A DNA stretch of 5,048 nt, from the NCBI GenBank assembly GCA_947468785.1, contig CANIMS010000138.1:1-5048 (forward strand), in the 5' to 3' direction. The DNA is from Betaproteobacteria bacterium (GTDB lineage Bacteria > Pseudomonadota > Gammaproteobacteria > Burkholderiales > Burkholderiaceae). Both the position numbers and the translations under genes were made by a program. This document shows positions 1 to 4,028 of this stretch, piece by piece. Under the pieces are notes generated by a model. The model saw nothing but the letters and a program-made list of their open reading frames with translations, did no database searches and was not told where the DNA came from. Positions within the stretch are counted from its first letter, which is position 1. Every line of letters starts with the position of its first letter.

Positions 1-128
1 AACTTCTGAAATTGGTGGAACGTAGTATGGTCTTGCATGTCAACATTCAAGATGGCGAAGTCTATGTTTCTTCGGATCTGGGCCAAGTCACCATTACGCC
101 TGGGTTATGGCGCACTCACCAACAGTAA
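1..128 (+). CDS. 3' end of an unrecognised protein (partial)
   Basis: An open frame enters from the left edge (complete codons from base 3) and ends at TAA 126-128, giving about 41 C-terminal residues that begin LLKLVERSMVLHV and end GLWRTHQQ. The composition looks like a real coding end: alternating hydrophobic and polar residues suggest beta strands (MVLHVNI, EVYVSS, QVTIT). No motif survives that would name the family, so I give no function. The stop is 20 bases before the PIN-domain gene on the same strand, so the two are probably co-transcribed. It does not look like a typical short antitoxin C-terminus, but too little is visible to exclude that. Confidence 0.6.
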   Translation, partial: LLKLVERSMVLHVNIQDGEVYVSSDLGQVTITPGLWRTHQQ

Positions 129-148
129 TCGTAGGCGCAAGATCTTAG

Positions 149-559
149 ATGAAGTCGGTTGTCTTCGATACCAATGTATTGCTGGATATTTTTGTCTTCA
201 ATGACTTCCGAGTAATGCATATTAAAGAAGCACTCCTCAATCAACAATTAGATGCCCTTGCTAGCGAACAAACTCTAGAAGAATTCAGCGATGTGATTGC
301 ACGCCCCCTTTTTTCCTTAAATGAAGATGATCAAGAAAAAATTACGTTGGGATGGAGATCAATCGCTAGGTTGATTGAAGCCAAGGATATCGTCAAAGCA
401 CCTTGGGAGTGCCAGGATCAAGACGATCAAATCTTTTTAGACTTAGCCTATACCGTCAAGCCTTCTATGCTGATTAGCAAAGACAATGCTGTTTTAAAGT
501 TAGCCAGTCGAGCAGCAAAAGAAGGTGTAATCATTACTGCAGATTACAAAGCTTTATAA
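149..559 (+). CDS. PIN-domain putative toxin (COG1569-type ribonuclease)
   Basis: This 136-residue protein has the layout of a single PIN domain, usually a Mg2+-dependent RNase fold and often the toxin of a toxin-antitoxin pair. The acidic residues expected at the active site are visible: D7 in VVFDTNV at the N-terminus, E45 in the [11 protein letters not shown] helix, D93 in the [11 protein letters not shown] segment, and D112 in LISKDNAVL. The length and the spacing of these residues fit the family called 'putative toxin-antitoxin system toxin component, PIN family', so the nuclease centre looks intact. ATG 149 is chosen because the PIN motif starts almost immediately after it; the ribosome-binding site upstream is weak. 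The gene follows the partial upstream gene by 20 bases, and no small antitoxin gene is visible next to it. Its stop overlaps the stop of the convergent monooxygenase gene. Family assignment is secure; toxin activity is inference. Confidence 0.85.
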   Translation: MKSVVFDTNVLLDIFVFNDFRVMHIKEALLNQQLDALASEQTLEEFSDVIARPLFSLNEDDQEKITLGWRSIARLIEAKDIVKAPWECQDQDDQIFLDLAYTVKPSMLISKDNAVLKLASRAAKEGVIITADYKAL

Positions 560-1552
560 ACCTTGGGCTGCTTGTGCAGCAATTTCAAAGGATTTAAGAC
601 GGGCTTGATGATCAAAAATTTGCCCAGTCACTATGAGTTCATTAGCGCCAGTAAGATCAAGCCAATGCCGCATGGTTTTTTTCACTGTCTCCAGTGAGCC
701 CACTGCTGAGACTTGTAGAGCATGAGCTGCGGTTACTTTCTCATAAGGCTCGCAAAAATCATCGATATCAGCAATTGGTGGTGGTAGTTGCCCACGGGTA
801 TTGCGTCGCATACGAATCACATTTTGCTGCAAAGTGGTAAAGAGGTGATGAGCCTCTTCATCGGTGTCTGCAGCAACTACGTTCATCACAAATGCAGCAT
901 AGGGTTTATCTAATTTTTCTGAAGGCTTAAAGAGTTCTCTATACATCTTCATTGCCTCTAATAATTGCTCCGGTGCAAAGTGTGATGCAAAGGCATAGGG
1001 CAAACCAAAGTGGGCGGCTAATTGAGCGCCATATAGACTCGATCCCAAGATCCAAATCGGCACTTCAGTATTCGCTCCCGGAATAGCCTTCACAGCCTGC
1101 CCTTCCTGTATGGGGCCAAAGTAATGCTGCAGCTCTCTCACATCTTGAGGAAAGCGATCATCACTACCCAGCAAATCTCTGCGGAGAGCCCTTGCTGTCA
1201 TTTGATCCGTCCCTGGAGCGCGACCCAAACCTAAATCAATTCTGCCTGGGTATAAAGAAGCCAGAGTGCCAAACTGCTCAGCAATCACCAATGGCGCATG
1301 ATTGGGCAACATGACACCACCAGAACCAACCCGAATTGAATGGGTACCAGCAGCCAAATAGCCGATCAGCACAGCAGTCGCAGAACTCGCATTGCCTGTC
1401 ATATTGTGATGCTCTGCCACCCAATAACGTGTATAGCCCCATCTCTCCGCATGCTGAGCTGCATCCAAGGAGTTACGCAAGGCATCCGCTGCTGTAAATC
1501 CCTGCGGAATGGGAGATATATCTAGAATGGAGTATGGGATGGGATTGGCCAT
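554..1552 (-). CDS. LLM-class (luciferase-like) flavin-dependent oxidoreductase
   Basis: This 332-residue protein belongs to the bacterial luciferase-like monooxygenase superfamily, a TIM barrel using reduced FMN; it resembles the YhbW/MsnO8 subgroup. Supporting segments, counted from the chosen start, are LDISPIPQG (10-18), RYWVAEHHN (42-50), [18 protein letters not shown] (77-94), [14 protein letters not shown] (101-114), PIWILGSS (165-172) and YAFASHF (186-192). These are the usual order for the family, and about 330 residues is its usual length. The frame stays open to 1651, but the 33 extra residues do not look like the family and would overlap the divergent DUF1653 gene, so ATG at 1552-1550 ([13 protein letters not shown]) is preferred. 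That ATG has no well-spaced Shine-Dalgarno; see the separate leader feature. The substrate cannot be predicted; many such enzymes are annotated only by fold. It is a single gene, convergent with the PIN gene. Confidence 0.92.
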   Translation of the reverse strand: MANPIPYSILDISPIPQGFTAADALRNSLDAAQHAERWGYTRYWVAEHHNMTGNASSATAVLIGYLAAGTHSIRVGSGGVMLPNHAPLVIAEQFGTLASLYPGRIDLGLGRAPGTDQMTARALRRDLLGSDDRFPQDVRELQHYFGPIQEGQAVKAIPGANTEVPIWILGSSLYGAQLAAHFGLPYAFASHFAPEQLLEAMKMYRELFKPSEKLDKPYAAFVMNVVAADTDEEAHHLFTTLQQNVIRMRRNTRGQLPPPIADIDDFCEPYEKVTAAHALQVSAVGSLETVKKTMRHWLDLTGANELIVTGQIFDHQARLKSFEIAAQAAQGL

Positions 1553-1578
1553 CCCTAGATCATACTGAGAAAGTCCTT
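1520..1578 (-). promoter_or_regulatory. Possible translational control region of the monooxygenase gene
   Basis: Read on the minus strand, AAGGA (1578-1574) is followed after 10 bases by ATG ATC TAG (1563-1555), then GG, then the monooxygenase ATG (1552-1550). The only good Shine-Dalgarno therefore serves a two-codon mini-ORF (Met-Ile-stop) whose stop lies 2 bases before the real start. In addition, GGGATGG (1555-1549), containing the start codon, can pair with CCATCCC (1542-1536) across a 6-base loop. The flanking ATCTA (1560-1556) can pair with TAGAT (1524-1520). All pairings are read directly from the sequence. That they act in translation-coupled reinitiation or start-codon masking is inference. 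Part of the complementarity lies in coding sequence and may be chance. Confidence 0.3.
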
Positions 1579-1579
1579 G

Positions 1580-1807
1580 ATGAACATGAACAAACCGAAA
1601 ATGGCAGATCCGGATGCGGGGCTCTTTAAGCCTGGCGCCAAGCTCAAGCACATCAAGACTGGCGGCTTTTATAAAGTTGTCATGCTAGCCAATATTGAGG
1701 CCACCCTAGAGCCAGCCTATGTCTATGAGTCTTTGCAATCCCACGATTTTTGGATTCGGCCTCAAGTCGAGATGGAAGATGGGCGTTTTGAGCTGATAGA
1801 ACAATAG
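1580..1807 (+). CDS. DUF1653 domain protein
   Basis: This small 75-residue protein matches the DUF1653 pattern: a short basic start, then a G-x-Y-K-V-V strand ([11 protein letters not shown], about 27-37), the LEPAYVYES segment (43-51), FWIRP (57-61; the family typically has WVRP) and a closing DGRFELI (67-73). The family is a compact beta domain of unknown biochemical role, so none is assigned. Start choice: GAGAAAG at 1567-1573 sits 6 bases before ATG 1580. A TTG lies directly before it at 1577, and further in-frame ATGs at 1586 and 1601 are possible; 1601 ([12 protein letters not shown]) would still keep the whole domain. It is divergent from the monooxygenase with a 27-base gap and is the first gene of a plus-strand run with slyX 21 bases downstream. 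Confidence 0.8.
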   Translation: MNMNKPKMADPDAGLFKPGAKLKHIKTGGFYKVVMLANIEATLEPAYVYESLQSHDFWIRPQVEMEDGRFELIEQ

Positions 1808-1828
1808 AAATCCATAGAGGAATCAGAA

Positions 1829-2041
1829 ATGACTCAACAAGTATCGGACGATCGAATTACCAACCTGGAAGTTAAATTAAGCTTTACTGAAGATCTGATA
1901 GAAAAGCTCAATGAGATGATCTACAAACAACAGCAGCAAATTGAATTTCTGTATCGAGAACTTAAAGCCATCAAAGAACAGGCTGGTAGTGGTGGGTCAG
2001 GAAATTCAAGTCTTAAAGATGATATTCCCCCGCACTATTGA
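1829..2041 (+). CDS. slyX: SlyX family protein
   Basis: This 70-residue protein has the SlyX pattern. A long amphipathic helix or coiled coil (about 8-52) includes the segment ITNLEVKLSFTEDLIEKLNE. A flexible Gly/Ser stretch (GSGGSGNSS, 53-61) follows, and the protein ends in DDIPPHY, the signature C-terminus of the family. SlyX is a widespread small coiled-coil protein named for its position beside slyD in enterobacteria; its molecular role is not established. AGAGGA at 1816-1821 lies 7 bases before ATG 1829, a strong ribosome-binding site. The gene follows the DUF1653 stop by 21 bases, so the two are probably one transcript. There is no slyD in this window. Confidence 0.93.
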   Translation: MTQQVSDDRITNLEVKLSFTEDLIEKLNEMIYKQQQQIEFLYRELKAIKEQAGSGGSGNSSLKDDIPPHY

Positions 2042-2105
2042 GAACGGCTGATAAGATGGATGTCATTGTTACCAACTCTTTTTCATTTACCTAAAGGACC
2101 AAATC

Positions 2106-2453
2106 ATGGGCAACTTAACACCCTTTCTTGTTCAGTGGGGCTTAACTTCTTTATCACTTTGGGTGGCTAGTTATTTATTTAGCGGCTTACGATTTGCCGA
2201 TGGTGGCTCACTCATCATCGCCGCCCTACTCTTGGGCTTTGCTAATGCTGTCGTCAAGCCCTTGCTGATTCTCTTTACATTGCCCCTAACCGTCATCACG
2301 ATGGGATTGTTCTTACTAGTCATCAATGCTTTGGTATTGATGTTGGTTTCTGCAGTTGTCAGTGGCTTTACGATTTCGAGTTTCTGGACGGCGTTCTTTG
2401 CCAGTATCTTTATCTCTCTATTTAGCCTCTTTGTAATTAACTTGATTTCTTAA
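2106..2453 (+). CDS. YvlD / phage-holin-family small membrane protein (DUF360-like)
   Basis: This 115-residue, very hydrophobic protein has four predicted membrane segments (about 6-26, 34-56, 60-84 and 92-113). Its central signature is FANAVVKPLL (45-54), then FTLPLTVITMGLF (57-69) and LVINA (71-75), the hallmark of the YvlD-type family often labelled 'phage holin family protein' or 'mycobacterial 4 TMS phage holin, superfamily IV'. Despite that name, the members are ordinary inner-membrane proteins of unknown role, and nothing phage-like surrounds this gene. AAAGGA at 2093-2098 lies 7 bases before ATG 2106. The gene follows slyX by 64 bases, a gap with no obvious hairpin or clear promoter, so read-through from the DUF1653-slyX unit is likely. 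It converges on the YdcH-family gene with a 9-base gap. Confidence 0.9.
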   Translation: MGNLTPFLVQWGLTSLSLWVASYLFSGLRFADGGSLIIAALLLGFANAVVKPLLILFTLPLTVITMGLFLLVINALVLMLVSAVVSGFTISSFWTAFFASIFISLFSLFVINLIS

Positions 2454-2458
2454 TGCGT

Positions 2459-2481
2459 CCCCCTAGGGGCTAGCCTTTTTT
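2459..2481. terminator. Weak GC palindrome with T tract between convergent genes
   Basis: A 10-base perfect palindrome CCCCTAGGGG (2460-2469) lies at the meeting point of the YvlD-like and YdcH genes. A second one, GGCTAGCC (2468-2475), follows, and then six T residues (2476-2481). A four-pair hairpin (CCCC 2459-2462 with GGGG 2466-2469, three-base loop) could act on the plus strand, but six bases separate it from the T tract. It is therefore a marginal rho-independent terminator at best. The minus-strand stop codon of the YdcH gene (2465-2463) lies inside the palindrome. Confidence 0.3.
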
Positions 2482-2678
2482 AAAACAGCGTAGATTTGAT
2501 CCTTCAAGAGCAGCTTTTCCTTCTTGAGGGTTTCAATTTGCTCTGGGGTGCTTGGCTCAGAATGCGCCTCCATTCTGAGGATCTTTTGATCTAGACGGTT
2601 ATGTTTATCAAATAAATGAGAAAAATGACGGTCAGAAGTTTTCAACTGAGTGATCAAGTCACGATATTCTGGAAACAT
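2463..2678 (-). CDS. YdcH/DUF465 family small helical protein
   Basis: This 71-residue, almost entirely helical protein has the family pattern: start MFPEYRDLITQLK, then RHFSHLFDKHNRLDQKI (17-33), an acidic/proline turn (EAHSEPSTPEQ, 37-47), and a lysine-rich second helix LKKEKLLLKDQIYAVLKK (51-68). YdcH/DUF465 proteins are small coiled-coil hairpins of unknown function common in Proteobacteria. AAGGA (minus strand, 2688-2684) lies 5 bases before ATG 2678-2676, and a sigma70-like promoter sits just upstream (2722-2749). It is a monocistronic gene, divergent from the histone-H1-like gene and convergent with the YvlD-like gene. Confidence 0.92.
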   Translation of the reverse strand: MFPEYRDLITQLKTSDRHFSHLFDKHNRLDQKILRMEAHSEPSTPEQIETLKKEKLLLKDQIYAVLKKASP

Positions 2679-2721
2679 AGGTATCCTTTTCTTCGAGCTG
2701 ATGCATTGCTATCTGCTATTT

Positions 2722-2749
2722 AGTGTAGCAAGCCCTGACTGATAGTCAA
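2722..2749 (-). promoter_or_regulatory. Sigma70-type promoter for the YdcH-family gene
   Basis: On the minus strand, TTGACT (2749-2744; five of six consensus bases) is followed after 16 bases by TACACT (2727-2722; four of six). The start of transcription would be near 2715, leaving a leader of about 36 bases with the AAGGA ribosome-binding site in it. Position, spacing and direction all fit the YdcH gene. Confidence 0.55.
2736..2748. promoter_or_regulatory. Inverted repeat over the -35 element (possible operator)
   Basis: TGACT (2736-2740) and AGTCA (2744-2748) form a 5-3-5 inverted repeat. The right half coincides with most of the -35 hexamer of the YdcH promoter, so a protein bound here would block it. 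The repeat is short enough to occur by chance. Confidence 0.3.
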
Positions 2750-2753
2750 TGGG

Positions 2754-2769
2754 GAAATAACGTTATTTC
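2754..2769. promoter_or_regulatory. 16-bp perfect palindrome in the divergent intergenic region
   Basis: GAAATAAC (2754-2761) is followed directly by its exact reverse complement GTTATTTC (2762-2769). It starts 5 bases upstream of the -35 element of the YdcH promoter and 141 bases before the histone-like gene. A perfect 16-bp, AT-rich dyad in a promoter region looks like a binding site for a dimeric regulator. With no loop and no T tract, it is unlikely to be a terminator. The regulator is not known. Confidence 0.45.
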
Positions 2770-2909
2770 ATTTCTCCTGAGCCTTGTATTGAGCAGGATA
2801 AACCCCACATGGAGATAAGGAATTGCTGATAAAAATTGCAGTAATATCAATGAGTTCACTAAGAACGACTCACTAAGCACTACTAAATGAAAAAGAAGGG
2901 TAATAAACC
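2770..2909 (+). promoter_or_regulatory. Leader region of the histone-H1-like gene
   Basis: I find no convincing sigma70 pair for the histone-like gene here: candidates such as TAATAT at 2842-2847 lack a properly spaced -35. The region holds an AATTGC direct repeat (2821-2826 and 2834-2839) and TCACTAAG twice (2856-2863 and 2870-2877). A ribosome-binding site AAGGG (2896-2900) lies 9 bases before ATG 2910. A promoter must be here or further upstream, because the gene on the left runs the other way. Coordinates mark the region, not a mapped promoter. Confidence 0.3.
2856..2877 (+). repeat. Short direct repeat TCACTAAG, 14-base period
   Basis: Two identical 8-base copies (2856-2863 and 2870-2877) lie one and a third helical turns apart in the leader of the histone-like gene. 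A degenerate third (CACTACTAA) begins at 2878. It may be a regulatory element or chance. Confidence 0.3.
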
Positions 2910-3743
2910 ATGGCTACAAAGAAGTCTCCAGCAAAAAAGAAAGTAGCTACTAAGGTGGTAAAAAAAGCCCCTACAAAGAAACCGGTCAAAAAAGTGGCCG
3001 CCAAGAAAGTAGCTAGCAAGAAAACGGTCAAAAAGGTAGTGAAAAAGGTAGCGGCAAAAAAGGCAGCGCCTAAGAAGCTTGCAGCGAAGAAGCCGGCTGT
3101 CAAAAAGACTGCCAAGAAAACTACTAAGAAAGTGTCTGCTAAATCTCCTAAAGTAGATCAGTATGGTCTGGAACAAGACGATGAGTTTTATGGTCTCTAC
3201 TTTGCTAAATCAACCAAAAAGGGTTTAGTCGAAGTGAAGCCCTGCACCTTCTCACTCATGTATTGGTGGAAAGGATTGCTCGGCTATCCTGACATGATTG
3301 AAATTTCCAAAGGCAGCAATACTGCAATGTTGCAGTTTGAGTCTACCTTTGGTGGTGGTGACTCTGGTGAAACTGAGCTGACAGAACAGGATGTTTTGGA
3401 TATCGACCACATCATTGAGGTTGATGAAGAAGAGATGTTGGTATCTCTGTACTCCTATGTCCCTATCCCAGTACCAGATAATTTAATTGGTGCCTTAGGA
3501 TTGGCAATTCTCAATATCAATCCAGAAACCCGCTATGGCTGCTTAGAAATTTGCACTACAGAGAATGAAGAAGGTGAAACAGAGCACTTCTTACGCTATC
3601 GTGCTGCTACTTATCTGCGTGGCATTAAGTCTGGCAAGGTTGAGGCTATTGAAAGCATGGTCACCAACGGATCAGAATTCTTTGGTCTTGCTTTAGATGC
3701 AATGTGCGTCAATAAGTCCATCAAGAAATGGTTGTTAAGTTAA
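2910..3743 (+). CDS. Histone-H1-like lysine-rich tail fused to an acidic YbjN-like domain
   Basis: This 277-residue protein has two parts. Residues 1-81 are a lysine-rich tail with 34 lysines, no arginine and no acidic residue, built from Ala/Val/Lys/Pro units such as the twice-used VKKVAAKK (26-33 and 44-51). This resembles the H1-like tails of bacterial nucleoid proteins (AlgP, BpH1, Hc1 type), which bind DNA or RNA by charge. Residues 82-277 form a globular, acidic domain (33 Asp/Glu against 15 Lys/Arg) with aromatic-rich strands (DEFYGLYFAK, FSLMYWWKGLLGYP). An ILNINPETRYGCLEI ... HFLRYRAATYLRG ... VEAIESMV pattern follows at about 200-251. That last pattern resembles YbjN / type III secretion chaperone-fold proteins, a tentative assignment. 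Start ATG 2910 has AAGGG 9 bases upstream. The protein is probably cytoplasmic and nucleic-acid associated through its tail; the domain's role is unknown. Its stop abuts the stop of the convergent lipoprotein gene. Confidence 0.88.
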   Translation: MATKKSPAKKKVATKVVKKAPTKKPVKKVAAKKVASKKTVKKVVKKVAAKKAAPKKLAAKKPAVKKTAKKTTKKVSAKSPKVDQYGLEQDDEFYGLYFAKSTKKGLVEVKPCTFSLMYWWKGLLGYPDMIEISKGSNTAMLQFESTFGGGDSGETELTEQDVLDIDHIIEVDEEEMLVSLYSYVPIPVPDNLIGALGLAILNINPETRYGCLEICTTENEEGETEHFLRYRAATYLRGIKSGKVEAIESMVTNGSEFFGLALDAMCVNKSIKKWLLS

Positions 3744-4019
3744 TTAGCGACACAAGTAGGAATAGGAATAAGGGAAGCGGTCATTGGTAGTTTTGCGACT
3801 ATCCACTAAAGTAGCAGTCCGCTTTCCGAGTTTCTGGCATTGAGTCTCACCTATTGCATGAGCTTCCGCATCAGTTGCTGACTTAGGTGCGTGTACACCA
3901 ATAGTGCCATCGGACTGCTGAAAGACTCTAAAGTCGCTCACGGGGGTTGAGCATCCAAGCAAGATCAGGCCAAAGCATATCAATAGGCAGCGAATCATGA
4001 TGATGTTCAGACTAGTCAT
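3744..4019 (-). CDS. Small lipoprotein of unknown function
   Basis: This 91-residue protein has a lipoprotein signal: a short N-terminus with Arg10, a hydrophobic run (CLLICFGLILLG, 11-22) and the lipobox LLGC with the acylated Cys at 23. The mature part of about 69 residues begins CSTPVSDF and ends SYSYLCR. It has two further cysteines (61 in ETQCQKLGK and 90) that could form a disulfide in the periplasm. Ser at +2 suggests outer-membrane sorting by the usual rule. I do not recognise a named family. ATG 4019 is preferred because GGAGG (minus strand, 4028-4024) lies 4 bases before it; Met8 (3998) would also give a working signal but has no ribosome-binding site. It starts 9 bases after the amidohydrolase stop on the same strand, so they look co-transcribed. 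Confidence 0.8.
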   Translation of the reverse strand: MTSLNIIMIRCLLICFGLILLGCSTPVSDFRVFQQSDGTIGVHAPKSATDAEAHAIGETQCQKLGKRTATLVDSRKTTNDRFPYSYSYLCR

Positions 4020-4028
4020 TTGCCCTCC

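Noticed and set aside
1340..1525. Plus-strand open frame inside the monooxygenase gene
   Set aside because: It lies wholly antisense to a well-supported gene and has no recognisable protein features.
1577..1579. TTG directly before the DUF1653 ATG as the start codon
   Set aside because: ATG 1580 has better spacing (6 bases) from GAGAAAG. Using TTG would add only one residue.
1553..1651. N-terminal extension of the monooxygenase frame to an ATG at 1651
   Set aside because: The 33 extra residues do not resemble the family, and they run antisense through the DUF1653 gene. The family-like sequence starts at [11 protein letters not shown].
2042..2105. Promoter or terminator between slyX and the YvlD-like gene
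   Set aside because: No hairpin with a T tract and no spaced -35/-10 pair is convincing. Only the ribosome-binding site AAAGGA is clear.
2106..2453. Phage remnant suggested by the 'holin' family name
   Set aside because: The YvlD-type family is chromosomal and widespread. There is no endolysin, spanin or other phage gene nearby.
2775..2798. TCCTG ... CAGGA inverted repeat upstream of the H1-like gene
   Set aside because: It has only five base pairs with a 14-base loop, which is too weak and too likely by chance to call.
2873..3176. Minus-strand Phe/Leu-rich open frames opposite the lysine-rich tail, looking like membrane proteins
   Set aside because: They are the antisense reading of AAA/AAG codons (TTT/CTT), an artefact of the polylysine coding region.
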